From: Calliphora vicina
Taxonomy: Eukaryota; Arthropoda; Insecta; Diptera; Calliphoridae
Assembly: GCF_958450345.1 (NCBI RefSeq)
Contig: NW_027052566.1
Location: 1-64,000 of the forward strand
Reading direction: 5' to 3'
DNA: 64,000 nt
Numbering within the stretch: position 1 is the stretch's first letter; every line of letters begins with the position of its first letter. Below, in pieces: positions 1-9,575 of the stretch. The position numbers and the translations under genes are program-made. The notes beneath the pieces were generated by a model. The model did not search any database. It saw nothing but the letters and a program-made list of their open reading frames with translations, and was not told the origin of the DNA.

Positions 1-222
1 CTTTTAACAAGGTATAATTTAAGTAGCTAGCATAAATAGTACCCGATATATATGCGGGTATATCAGACATTTTTCGAAAAATGTCCCAAAATTACCCCAG
101 TTTTTAACGACTTCATATAAATCGTAATTCTAAAGGCCGATAAAGAGCTAGGAAACTCATTTTTTTATATTTGGATTGCATGAGATTGTAGCTTTCTAAC
201 AAGGTATAACTTAAGTAGCTAG

Positions 223-393
223 CATAAATAGTACCCGATATATATGCAGGTATATCGGAAATTTTTCGAAAAATGTCCCAAAATTACCCCAGCTTTTAAC
301 GACTTCATATAAATCGCAATTTTAAAGGCCGCTAAAGACCTAAGAATTGCATGAGATTGTAGCTTTCTAACAAGGTATAACTTAAGTAGCTAG
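223..393 (+). repeat. Short monomer variant, 171 bp
   Basis: Compared with full-length units, about 22 bp are missing between the GGCCGCTAAAGA block and TTGCATGAGATTG; the join reads GACCTAAGAATTGCATGAG. The same join recurs across the window (for example near 3741, 11093, 17213, 19121, 30070, 39025, 45389, 57369 and 63117), so it is an established monomer class rather than a private deletion. Confidence 0.9.
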
Positions 394-970
394 CATAAAC
401 AGTACCCGATATATATGCGGGTATATCGGACATTTTTCGAAAAATGTCACAAAATTACCCCAGTTTTTAACGACTTCATATAAATCGCAATTTTAAAGGC
501 CGCTAAAGAGCTAGGAAACTCATTTTTTATATTTGGATTGCATGAGATTGTAGCTTTCTAACAAGGTATAACTTAAGTAGCTAGCATAAATAGTGACCGA
601 TATATATGCAGGTATATCGGAAATTTTTCGAAAAATGTCCCAAAATTACCCCAGTTTTTAACGACTTCATATAAATCGCAATTTTAAAAGGCCATAAAGA
701 GCTATGAAGCTAATTATTTTTAAATTTGGATTGCATGAGATTGTAGCTTTCTAACAAGGTATAACTTAAGTACCTAGCATAAATAGTACCCGATATATAT
801 GCGGGTATATCGGACATTTTCCGCAAAATGTCCCAAAATTACCCCAGTTTTTAACGACTTCATATAAATCGCAATTTTAAAAGGCCATAAAGAGCTAGGA
901 AGCTAATTATTTTTAAATTTGGATTGCATGAGATTGTAGCTTTCTAACAAGGTATAACTTAAGTAGCTAG

Positions 971-1163
971 CATAAATAGTACCCGATATATATGCGGGTA
1001 TATCGGACATTTTTCGCAAAATGTCCCAAAATTACCCCAGTTTTTAACGACTTCATATAAATCGCAATTTTAAAAGGCCCTAAAGAGCTAGGAAGCTAAA
1101 TTTTTTTATATTTGGATTGCATGAGATTGTAGCTTTCTAACAAGGTATAACTTAAGTAGCTAG
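971..1163 (+). repeat. Representative full-length satellite monomer, 193 bp
   Basis: A typical full-length unit, phased on CATAAATAGT. In order it contains the hairpin arms ACCCG and CGGGT around ATATATATG, the palindrome region GGACATTTTTCG, the conserved TTACCCCAGTTTTTAACGAC block, a GGCC-containing AAAGAGCTAGGAAGCT block, an A/T-rich stretch, TTTGGATTGCATGAGATTG, and the AACAAGGTATAACTTAAG and TAGCTAGC blocks. I do not recognise it as a named satellite family. Strand is arbitrary. Confidence 0.9.
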
Positions 1164-1934
1164 CATAAATAGTACCCGATATATATGCGGGTATATCGGA
1201 CATTTTTCGAAAAATGTCACAAAATTACCCCAGTTTTTAACGACTTCATATAAATCGCAATTTTAAAGGCCGCTAAAGAGCTAGGAAGCTAAATTTTTTT
1301 ATATTTGGATTGCATGAGATTGTAGCTTTCTAACAAGGTATAACTTAAGTAGCTAGCATAAATAGTACCCGATATATATGCGGGTATATCGGACATTTTT
1401 CGAAAAATGTCACAAAATTACCCCAGTTTTTAACGACTTCATATAAATCGCAATTTTAAAGGCCGCTAAAGAGCTAGGAAACTCATTTTTTATATTTGGA
1501 TTGCATGAGATTGTAGCTTTCTAACAAGGTATAACTTAAGTAGCTAGCATAAATAGTACCCGATATATATGCGGGTATATCGGACATTTTTCGCAAAATG
1601 TCCCAAAATTACCCCAGTTTTTAACGACTTCATATAAATCGCAATTTTAAAAGGCCATAAAGAGCTAGGAAGCTAATTATTTTTAAATTTGGATTGCATG
1701 AGATTGTAGCTTTCTAACAAGGTATAACTTAAGTAGCTAGCATAAATAGTACCCGATATATATGCGGGTATATCGGACATTTTTCGCAAAATGTCCCAAA
1801 ATTACACCAGTTTTTAACGACTTCATATTAATCGAAATTTTAAAAGGCCCTAAAGAGCTAGGAAGCTAATTTTTTTTTATATTTGGATTGCATGAGATTG
1901 TACCTTTCTAACAAGGTATAACTTAAGTAGCTAG

Positions 1935-2034
1935 CATAAATAGTACCCGATATATATGCAGGTATATCGGAAATTTTTCGAAAAATGTCCCAAAATTACC
2001 CCAGCTTTTAACAAGGTATAACTTAAGTAGCTAG
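1935..2034 (+). repeat. Truncated monomer variant, 100 bp
   Basis: The unit jumps from CCCCAGCTTTTAAC directly to AAGGTATAACTTAAG, losing about 93 bp. The break lies where two similar strings (CTTTTAACGAC and CTTTCTAACAAGG) can pair, so slippage or unequal exchange at microhomology is a likely cause. The same join is seen near 9986, 12766 and 13825, and the window begins within one. Confidence 0.88.
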
Positions 2035-3321
2035 CATAAATAGTACCCGATATATATGCGGGTATATCGGACATTTTTCGAAAAATGTCACAAAATTACC
2101 CCAGTTTTTAACGACTTCATATAAATCGCAATTTTAAAGGCCGCTAAAGAGCTAGGAAACTCATTTTTTATATTTGGATTGCATGAGATTGTAGCTTTCT
2201 AACAAGGTATAACTTAAGTAGCTAGCATAAATAGTACCCGATATATATGCAGGTATATCGGAAATTTTTCGAAAAATGTCCCAAAATTACCCCAGCTTTT
2301 AACGACTTCATATAAATCGCAATTCTAAAGGCCCCTAAAGAGCTAGGAAGCTAATTATTTTTAAATTTGGATTGCATGAGATTGTAGCTTTCTAACAAGG
2401 TATAACTTAAGTAGCTAGCATAAATAGTACCCGATATATATGCGGGTATATCGGACATTTTTCGAAAAATGTCACAAAATTACCCCAGTTTTTAACGACT
2501 TCATATAAATCGCAATTTTAAAAGGCCATAAAGAGCTAGGAAGCTAATTATTTTTAAATTTGGATTGCATGAGGTTGTAGCTTTCTAACAAGGTATAACT
2601 TAAGTAGCTAGCATAAATAGTACCCGATATATATGCAGGTATATCGGAAATTTTTCGAAAAATGTCCCAAAATTACCCCAGTTTTTAACGACTTCATATA
2701 AATCGCAATTTTAAAAGGCCATAAAGAGCTAGGAAGCTAATTATTTTTAAATTTGGATTGCATGAGATTGTAGCTTTCTAACAAGGTATAACTTAAGTAG
2801 CTAGCATAAATAGTACCCGATATATATGCGGGTATATCGGACATTTTTCGCAAAATGTCCCAAAATTACACCAGTTTTTAACGACTTCATATTAATCGAA
2901 ATTTTAAAAGGCCCTAAAGAGCTAGGAAACTCATTTTTTATATTTGGATTGCATGAGATTGTAGCTTTCTAACAAGGTATAACTTAAGTAGCTAGCATAA
3001 ATAGTACCCGATATATATGCAGGTATATCGGACATTTTTCGAAAAATGTCCCAAAATTACCCCAGTTTTTAACGACTTCATATAAATCGCAATTTTAAAA
3101 GGCCATAAAGAGCTAGGAAGCTAATTATTTTTAAATTTGGATTGCATGAGATTGTAGCTTTCTAACAAGGTATAACTTAAGTAGCTAGCATAAATAGTAC
3201 CCGATATATATGCGGGTATATCGGACATTTTTCGCAAAATGTCCCAAAATTACACCAGTTTTTAACGACTTCATATTAATCGAAATTTTAAAAGGCCCTA
3301 AAGAGCTAGGAAGCATAAATA

Positions 3322-3563
3322 GTACCCGATATATATGCGGGTATATCAGACATTTTTCGAAAAATGTCCCAAAATTACCCCAGTTTTTAACGACTTCATA
3401 TAAATCGTAATTCTAAAGGCCGATAAAGAGCTAGGAAACTCATTTATATATCAGACACAGGTATATCAGACATTTTTCGAAAAATGTCCCAAAATTACCC
3501 CAGTTTTTAACGACTTCATATAAATCGTAATTCTAAAGGCCGATAAAGAGCTAGGAAACTCAT
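3322..3563. repeat. Rearranged junction with 120-bp direct duplication
   Basis: The segment from GTATATCAGACATT to AGGAAACTCAT occurs at 3341-3443 and again at 3461-3563. The two copies are joined by an irregular string (TTATATATCAGACACAG) that does not match the normal monomer path. Upstream, GAAGCATAAATAG at about 3311-3323 is another abnormal join that skips the TTTGGATTGC to AGTAGCTAG part of the monomer. Together these mark the breakpoint of the 3.4 kb duplication. Confidence 0.75.
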
Positions 3564-5153
3564 TTTTTTATATTTGGATTGCATGAGATTGTAGCTTTCT
3601 AACAAGGTATAACTTAAGTAGCTAGCATAAATAGTACCCGATATATATGCAGGTATATCGGAAATTTTTCGAAAAATGTCCCAAAATTACCCCAGCTTTT
3701 AACGACTTCATATAAATCGCAATTTTAAAGGCCGCTAAAGACCTAAGAATTGCATGAGATTGTAGCTTTCTAACAAGGTATAACTTAAGTAGCTAGCATA
3801 AACAGTACCCGATATATATGCGGGTATATCGGACATTTTTCGAAAAATGTCACAAAATTACCCCAGTTTTTAACGACTTCATATAAATCGCAATTTTAAA
3901 GGCCGCTAAAGAGCTAGGAAACTCATTTTTTATATTTGGATTGCATGAGATTGTAGCTTTCTAACAAGGTATAACTTAAGTAGCTAGCATAAATAGTGAC
4001 CGATATATATGCAGGTATATCGGAAATTTTTCGAAAAATGTCCCAAAATTACCCCAGTTTTTAACGACTTCATATAAATCGCAATTTTAAAAGGCCATAA
4101 AGAGCTATGAAGCTAATTATTTTTAAATTTGGATTGCATGAGATTGTAGCTTTCTAACAAGGTATAACTTAAGTACCTAGCATAAATAGTACCCGATATA
4201 TATGCGGGTATATCGGACATTTTCCGCAAAATGTCCCAAAATTACCCCAGTTTTTAACGACTTCATATAAATCGCAATTTTAAAAGGCCATAAAGAGCTA
4301 GGAAGCTAATTATTTTTAAATTTGGATTGCATGAGATTGTAGCTTTCTAACAAGGTATAACTTAAGTAGCTAGCATAAATAGTACCCGATATATATGCGG
4401 GTATATCGGACATTTTTCGCAAAATGTCCCAAAATTACCCCAGTTTTTAACGACTTCATATAAATCGCAATTTTAAAAGGCCCTAAAGAGCTAGGAAGCT
4501 AAATTTTTTTATATTTGGATTGCATGAGATTGTAGCTTTCTAACAAGGTATAACTTAAGTAGCTAGCATAAATAGTACCCGATATATATGCGGGTATATC
4601 GGACATTTTTCGAAAAATGTCACAAAATTACCCCAGTTTTTAACGACTTCATATAAATCGCAATTTTAAAGGCCGCTAAAGAGCTAGGAAGCTAAATTTT
4701 TTTATATTTGGATTGCATGAGATTGTAGCTTTCTAACAAGGTATAACTTAAGTAGCTAGCATAAATAGTACCCGATATATATGCGGGTATATCGGACATT
4801 TTTCGAAAAATGTCACAAAATTACCCCAGTTTTTAACGACTTCATATAAATCGCAATTTTAAAGGCCGCTAAAGAGCTAGGAAACTCATTTTTTATATTT
4901 GGATTGCATGAGATTGTAGCTTTCTAACAAGGTATAACTTAAGTAGCTAGCATAAATAGTACCCGATATATATGCGGGTATATCGGACATTTTTCGCAAA
5001 ATGTCCCAAAATTACCCCAGTTTTTAACGACTTCATATAAATCGCAATTTTAAAAGGCCATAAAGAGCTAGGAAGCTAATTATTTTTAAATTTGGATTGC
5101 ATGAGGTTGTAGCTTTCTAACAAGGTATAACTTAAGTAGCTAGCATAAATAGT

Positions 5154-5199
5154 ACCCGATATATATGCGGGTATATCGGACATTTTTCGAAAAATGTCC
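5154..5199. repeat. Dyad region inside the monomer: 5-bp hairpin plus 22-bp perfect palindrome
   Basis: Example of a motif present in most monomers. Positions 5154-5158 (ACCCG) and 5168-5172 (CGGGT) are complementary arms around a 9-nt A/T-rich loop. Positions 5178-5199 form a perfect 22-bp palindrome: the left half is GGACATTTTTC and the right half is its exact reverse complement. Common variants change one arm only: GGAAATTTTT (left arm), TCGCAAAAT (centre), GTCAC (right arm), CAGACATT (outer left base). A role in protein binding or cruciform formation is inference. Confidence 0.85.
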
Positions 5200-5383
5200 C
5201 AAAATTACCCCAGTTTTTAACGACTTCATATAAATCGCAATTTTAAAAGGCCATAAAGAGCTAGGAAGCTAATTATTTTTAAATTTGGATTGCATGAGAT
5301 TGTAGCTTTCTAACAAGGTATAACTTAAGTAGCTAGCATAAATAGTACCCGATATATATGCGGGTATATCGGACATTTTTCGC

Positions 5384-5388
5384 AAAAT
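5384..5388. repeat. Target site duplication, left (AAAAT)
   Basis: Five bases immediately outside the left LTR. They match the five bases after the right LTR, as expected for a copia-type integrase. Removing the element and one copy restores the satellite reading CGCAAAATGTCCC. Confidence 0.92.
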
Positions 5389-5581
5389 TGTTAGCAGAGA
5401 AAAATATTTCGTGTGTTGTTTGTATGAAATGTAATAAAGAGAATGAAAATTTTTATTTTCAATTTGATTTAAAATAAAAATACATACAGCTAAAAATTAT
5501 TTCAATATAATTTTACAACAAGTATTTTTATAACAAGTAGATGAATGAATAATTATATAACAAACTACATTAATTTCAACA
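5389..5581 (-). repeat. 3' LTR of the copia element, 193 bp
   Basis: Left copy of the terminal repeat, downstream end of the element in its own orientation. In that orientation it starts TGTTGAAATTAATG and ends CTCTGCTAACA. A minus-strand AATAAA at 5452-5457 is the likely polyadenylation signal for the element's RNA. The TATA-like motif (minus strand, 5524-5532) could also drive transcription leftwards into the flanking satellite; that is inference. Confidence 0.95.
5452..5457 (-). terminator. Candidate polyadenylation signal (AATAAA) in the 3' LTR
   Basis: Minus-strand AATAAA 64 bp before the element's outer end. Its position downstream of the gag-pol stop codon and in the second half of the LTR fits 3'-end formation of the genomic RNA. 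The sequence is AT-rich, so a chance match is possible. Confidence 0.5.
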
Positions 5582-5592
5582 CTTCCACTTTT
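5582..5592 (-). promoter_or_regulatory. Polypurine tract
   Basis: On the minus strand AAAAGTGGAAG lies immediately upstream of the 3' LTR, purine apart from one T. It is the expected RNase H-resistant primer for plus-strand DNA synthesis. It begins about 14 nt after the gag-pol stop codon. Confidence 0.8.
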
Positions 5593-5606
5593 GTTTCAAT
5601 AATTAT

Positions 5607-8600
5607 TCATCCATTAACATTACTAATATTTAATAATTTCTTCAGGTTATTAAAATTTTGCTTTGACAAAGGCTTTGTAAAAATATCAGCTAGTTGTTCT
5701 GATGTTGATATATATTGTAACTGGAACTTTCTGTTTTCATATGATTCACGAATGAAATGAAACTTTACTTCTATGTGCTTAGTTCTTTTGTGAAATTGTG
5801 GATTCTTGACAAGTTTGATAGCACTCTGATTATCCAAATACAGAATAGGAGTTTGTATATTGTCACCGAGCAAATCATTTAGTAACCTCTGTACCCAAAT
5901 AAGTTCCTTAACGCTTTCACATGCTGCCATATACTCAGCTTCTGTAGTTGAAAGAGCTATTGTCTGTTGCTTTCTAGATGACCATGAGATCGTACCACCT
6001 GACAACATCAAAACGTAGCCACTAGTTGAATGTCTTGTCTCAGTATCCCCAGCATAATCAGAATCTGAATAACAATTTAGAAATAAGTTATCAGTTTTAG
6101 TAAAAACAATTCCTTCATCAATAGTCCCTTTTAGGTATTTAAAAATACGTTTTATGATTACAATATGTTCCTCATTATAAGAATCCATAAAACGACTTGC
6201 ATATGATACTGCGAATGCAATATCGGGTCTTGTAACTATAGCTAGATACATCAAAGATCCAACAGCTTCCCTATAGGGGAACTTTACTTTGTTTGATGCT
6301 ACACTTGTTGTCTGAACATATTCAGCTGGTATACTCACAGGCTTAGCATCTTGCATATTAAATTTCTGTAATATTTTCTTTATATAAGAGGTTTGACGAA
6401 CTGTAATCTTGCCTGGTTCTTGAATTATTTCCATGCCTAGATAATAGAGTGAATTAAATACTTTTATGTCGAATTCACCTCTCAAGCAATTAATGAGCTC
6501 TTCTGCTGTTTCCTTAGATTCTGAAGCGATTATACCATCATCAATGTAGATAGCCAAAATTATTTTCTTGCTGTCAATTTCGCCAATAAAAACACACGAA
6601 TCTGCATCACTAACTTTAAAATTGAATTTCTTCAAAATTTCTGTGAACCTTTTATTCCAGCATCTGGATGCTTGTTTCAGACCATAGAGGCTTTTATTAA
6701 GCTTGCAAACTTTATCGCTTCCATCGGAATATCCAGTTGGTTGATGCATAAAAATCTCCTCATTTAGGTATCCGTATAAGAACGCTGTCTTTATATCAAA
6801 TTGAGTTAAACTATAGTTAAGTGATGCAGTCAAGGCCAAAATTGTTCTAATAGACGTAAATTTTGCTACCGGACTAAATGTCTCCTCATAATCTATTCCT
6901 TGTTTTTGAGTAAAACCTCGAACTACCAGCCTCGCTTTGTAGCGTACTACATCACCTTCTTGGTTTCGTTTAATTTTATATACCCATTTATTAGATATAG
7001 CTTTCTTCCCTTTTGGCAACATTACTAGACTCCACGTACCATTACTCATAAGGGATTCATACTCTTCATTCATGGCATTCTTCCACTGTGTTCTAAGATT
7101 ACTATTAATTGCTTCTTCATAATTTTGTGGTTCATCGTAATCTGCTACTAATGCACAATTAATCTCACTAACTTCTACGTTTTGCTTTCTTGATCTTAAG
7201 TTATAACGACTGCCTGGAATATCTTCATTATTTGGACCATTTACATCTATAACAGTATCATTTTGTACTATTGTTGAATCATGAACATTGGAACTTTCTG
7301 TATTTTCTACAACACCATTTTCGGCATCCTCAAATTCATCATTTGAATCAATTATTGGCACTAATGCAGAATCATCTTCTAATGTAGGTTCATTCTCCCT
7401 CTCAATGTTATGATTTGTACAATTCTCAACCTCTGGTGCTACTATTATTTGTTCAGTTTCCCTAATAATGACATTTCGTGAAATTTCTATACGATTTTCT
7501 TTAGGTATCCAGATACGATAACCTTTACAGATTTCTTGATAGCCCACAAATACACCTTTCTTGGATTTCGGGTCTAATTTCTGACGTTTTTGCTGCGGGA
7601 TATGAACATATGCATCAGATCCAAATACTCTAAGAATGGATATATTAGGTACTTTATCGAACCATAATTCAAATGGGGTTTTATTTTTCTGTGGACTTTT
7701 TCCTGTTCTATTCAAAGTAAAAACTACGGTATTAACTGCCTCTCCCCAGTAATTTAGATTAAGACCCTTACTATGTATCATAGATCTAGCTGCTTCGACT
7801 ACAGTTCTCATATCGCGCTCGGCTCTACCATTGTGTTCTGGTGTATATGGTGTAGATTTTTGGTGTACTACCTTATATTTACGTAAGATATCACTTACTT
7901 CTTTATTGACGTACTCCGAGCCATTATCTGATCGTAATGTTTTTACCTTCTTGCCAGTATCTGCTTCCACTTGATCTAAATATCTTGAAATTACTTGAGA
8001 AACATCCGATTTTGCCTTGATGCAATACACGTAACGATAGTTGGAATAATCATCACGAAAAACAACCATAAAACGAGCACCACCAATTGATTTTACTTGC
8101 ATCGGTCCGCAAAGATCAGTGTGTACTAAGTCTCCAACATCTTTTGCTCTGTTACTACTTTCTGGAAATGGCATTCTATGCTGCTTACCCATTACACAGC
8201 CCTCACAAAAGAAATCACTGCCAGCATATTTTACATTTTGAAGAGTTAATATTTTCTTAACGTGTTCTTTATCTTGATGACACATTCTTCCATGCCAAGT
8301 TTGCAAGGAATTGACTTCAACAGCAACGTTTGAACTATGAGTATGTTCATTCACCTGTATAAATAGCTTGAAAAGTCTTGAATTTTTTCTTTGGCCTTTA
8401 AGACACACCTGGCCATCACGTCTAAAAACACATTCATGTCCATTTGCTTCTAGAGTATATCCCTTGTCCAAACATGCATTTGTTGAAAAAAGATTTAGTT
8501 TTATGTTTGGAACATATAAAACATTTGACAGGAATTTTGAATTCCAGACCTTACCATCATATGCTTTAACATAAATATCACCTTTACCAACGGCTGGTAT

Positions 8601-9494
8601 AATATCTCCATTTCCAACTCGAATACTCTGAGGGGTTTCAAATTGAACATAATTCTGGAACCACTCTTTCTTGTACGACATATGTTCACTTGCACCAGAA
8701 TCCGCAAACCATGTATTTTCTTCGGAAGTGTCAACAAATAAACGTTCGCCAATAAAAGCTTCACCACTGTTGTTGCGATTTCTATTGGGACAATCACGCT
8801 TCCAATGCCCAAATTGTTTACAAATAAAGCATTTACCTTTGGAATTTTTGTTTTCTTGATTTTGTTGACTGTTACTGAACTTTTTATTACCACGTTTTGC
8901 TACAAAGGCTTCAGATTTTAACGGTTGAATGCCCAATCTTGATTCTTCCATACACAATCTCGATGTTAAATTCTTCAATGTTCGTTCACCCTTATCTGTT
9001 GCTTCCCACGAAGAAAAGAAATGCTTGTATTCATTTGGCAGAGTCATTAAAATCTTCGTTATTAGCATGTTATCCGTAATTTTTTCACCTAGATCCTCTA
9101 ATTGCTTTGCCAACTTTTGAAATTTTGAAATATGCACAGATATCGAATCTTCAGAGGCTTTTTCGTATTGGAAAAATTGCTGCTGCAGTAAATGTATAGA
9201 AGTTTCTGATTTCTGCTCGTATACGTTTTCCAGAGCTGACCACATATCTGCCGATGAATCACAATTCATAACATGAAGCATTGGTTCCTCACCCATAGAC
9301 ACGACCAACGTTTTCTGAGCTTTTGCATCCAAGGAATTCCATTTATTTATCTCAGCAATATCTTGTTCAGGCTTCTTTGTAATTCCGCTTACTATTTCCC
9401 AAAGGTTACTAGCACGTAGCACCACCTTTATCTGGAATTTCCACAAAGTCCAGCCTTCCGAACCTTCTAGCTTAGAGATCTTGAAATCCTCCAT
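5607..9494 (-). CDS. Copia-type Gag-Pol polyprotein, intact (1295 aa)
   Basis: One open frame encoding the full retrotransposon polyprotein. I place the start at the ATG at 9494 (MEDFKISKLEGSEGWTLWKF); the frame opens 24 bp further upstream but only with a TTG, just after an in-frame TAA. Numbering from that ATG: Gag about 1-215 with zinc knuckle CX2CX4HX4C at 222-235; aspartic protease DSGAS with catalytic D265; integrase zinc finger H401, H406, C430, C433; integrase core D460, D523, E559 (35 residues between the last two); reverse transcriptase with D900 in QFDIKTAF, SLYGLKQA at 935-942 and YIDD at 983-986; RNase H acidic residues near D1144/D1146, E1185, D1221; ADIFTKPL at 1269-1276. No stop, frameshift or missing catalytic residue is visible. 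Drosophila copia's polyprotein is about 1409 aa, so length is normal. Stop is TGA at 5607-5609; the 5' leader after the PBS is about 63 nt. Confidence 0.96.
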   Translation of the reverse strand: MEDFKISKLEGSEGWTLWKFQIKVVLRASNLWEIVSGITKKPEQDIAEINKWNSLDAKAQKTLVVSMGEEPMLHVMNCDSSADMWSALENVYEQKSETSIHLLQQQFFQYEKASEDSISVHISKFQKLAKQLEDLGEKITDNMLITKILMTLPNEYKHFFSSWEATDKGERTLKNLTSRLCMEESRLGIQPLKSEAFVAKRGNKKFSNSQQNQENKNSKGKCFICKQFGHWKRDCPNRNRNNSGEAFIGERLFVDTSEENTWFADSGASEHMSYKKEWFQNYVQFETPQSIRVGNGDIIPAVGKGDIYVKAYDGKVWNSKFLSNVLYVPNIKLNLFSTNACLDKGYTLEANGHECVFRRDGQVCLKGQRKNSRLFKLFIQVNEHTHSSNVAVEVNSLQTWHGRMCHQDKEHVKKILTLQNVKYAGSDFFCEGCVMGKQHRMPFPESSNRAKDVGDLVHTDLCGPMQVKSIGGARFMVVFRDDYSNYRYVYCIKAKSDVSQVISRYLDQVEADTGKKVKTLRSDNGSEYVNKEVSDILRKYKVVHQKSTPYTPEHNGRAERDMRTVVEAARSMIHSKGLNLNYWGEAVNTVVFTLNRTGKSPQKNKTPFELWFDKVPNISILRVFGSDAYVHIPQQKRQKLDPKSKKGVFVGYQEICKGYRIWIPKENRIEISRNVIIRETEQIIVAPEVENCTNHNIERENEPTLEDDSALVPIIDSNDEFEDAENGVVENTESSNVHDSTIVQNDTVIDVNGPNNEDIPGSRYNLRSRKQNVEVSEINCALVADYDEPQNYEEAINSNLRTQWKNAMNEEYESLMSNGTWSLVMLPKGKKAISNKWVYKIKRNQEGDVVRYKARLVVRGFTQKQGIDYEETFSPVAKFTSIRTILALTASLNYSLTQFDIKTAFLYGYLNEEIFMHQPTGYSDGSDKVCKLNKSLYGLKQASRCWNKRFTEILKKFNFKVSDADSCVFIGEIDSKKIILAIYIDDGIIASESKETAEELINCLRGEFDIKVFNSLYYLGMEIIQEPGKITVRQTSYIKKILQKFNMQDAKPVSIPAEYVQTTSVASNKVKFPYREAVGSLMYLAIVTRPDIAFAVSYASRFMDSYNEEHIVIIKRIFKYLKGTIDEGIVFTKTDNLFLNCYSDSDYAGDTETRHSTSGYVLMLSGGTISWSSRKQQTIALSTTEAEYMAACESVKELIWVQRLLNDLLGDNIQTPILYLDNQSAIKLVKNPQFHKRTKHIEVKFHFIRESYENRKFQLQYISTSEQLADIFTKPLSKQNFNNLKKLLNISNVNG

Positions 9495-9557
9495 TTGTAC
9501 CAACAATAAGCTTCTCAATTAACTATTATAACGAAATGACTATTCTTTCAAAGTTAT

Positions 9558-9575
9558 GGATCTGGGCCCATAACC
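9558..9575 (-). promoter_or_regulatory. Primer-binding site (initiator tRNA-Met fragment type)
   Basis: Directly abuts the 5' LTR. On the minus strand it reads GGTTATGGGCCCAGATCC; on the plus strand CTGGGCCCATAACC matches the conserved anticodon stem-loop of eukaryotic initiator tRNA-Met, including the CAT anticodon. Drosophila copia is known to prime from the cut 5' half of initiator tRNA, so pairing is to the anticodon region rather than to the tRNA 3' end. The core closely resembles the copia site as I remember it, with one extra base towards its 3' side. Confidence 0.88.

Larger units (their letters stand above)
58..5100. repeat. Tandem segmental duplication, offset 3403 bp
   Basis: Positions 58 to about 1697 match 3461 to about 5100 at a constant offset of 3403 bp, including rare variants such as the TTTTCCGCAAAATG monomer (821 and 4224) and GTACCTAGCAT. 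After one extra monomer in the right copy the match resumes: 1861 corresponds to 9842 beyond the retrotransposon, a satellite distance of 3596 bp once the 4385-bp insertion (element plus one target duplicate) is removed. The duplicated unit therefore continued across what is now the insertion site. Confidence 0.85.
1..5388. repeat. Satellite array, left block (about 193-bp monomer)
   Basis: Head-to-tail satellite with no gene. Using CATAAA as phase mark, monomers start at 31, 223, 394, 585, 778, 971, 1164, 1357, 1548, 1741, 1935 and 2035, giving lengths of 192, 171, 191, 193, 193, 193, 193, 191, 193, 194 and 100 bp. The monomer at 971-1163 has 64 G/C in 193 bases by my count, so about 67% AT. 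Single-base variants (GTGACC for GTACCC, GCAGGT for GCGGGT, GTCAC for GTCCC) mark monomer types that recur in order. The window starts inside a truncated-monomer junction (CTTTTAACAAGG). The right edge is the retrotransposon insertion point. Confidence 0.97.

Noticed and set aside
223..393. Primate alpha satellite, because of the 171-bp length
   Set aside because: Length is coincidental; the sequence does not resemble alpha satellite and most monomers are 193 bp.
3210..3410. 66-codon plus-strand open frame in satellite
   Set aside because: It spans an irregular satellite join; the translation is a repeat of the monomer with no protein features.
5178..5199. CENP-B box
   Set aside because: TTCG with a following A at the right spacing occurs, but the required CGGG half is TCCC here, so the core does not match.
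5545..5760. Plus-strand open frames over the retrotransposon (also 8368-8574, 8671-8859, 8897-9120)
   Set aside because: Antisense shadows of the gag-pol frame.
8501..8893. 130-codon minus-strand open frame
   Set aside because: Overlaps gag-pol in another frame on the same strand; gag-pol has all conserved motifs, this has none.
9558..9575. Possible tRNA-Met gene fragment
   Set aside because: Only the anticodon-loop sequence is present, and its position against the LTR identifies it as the primer-binding site.
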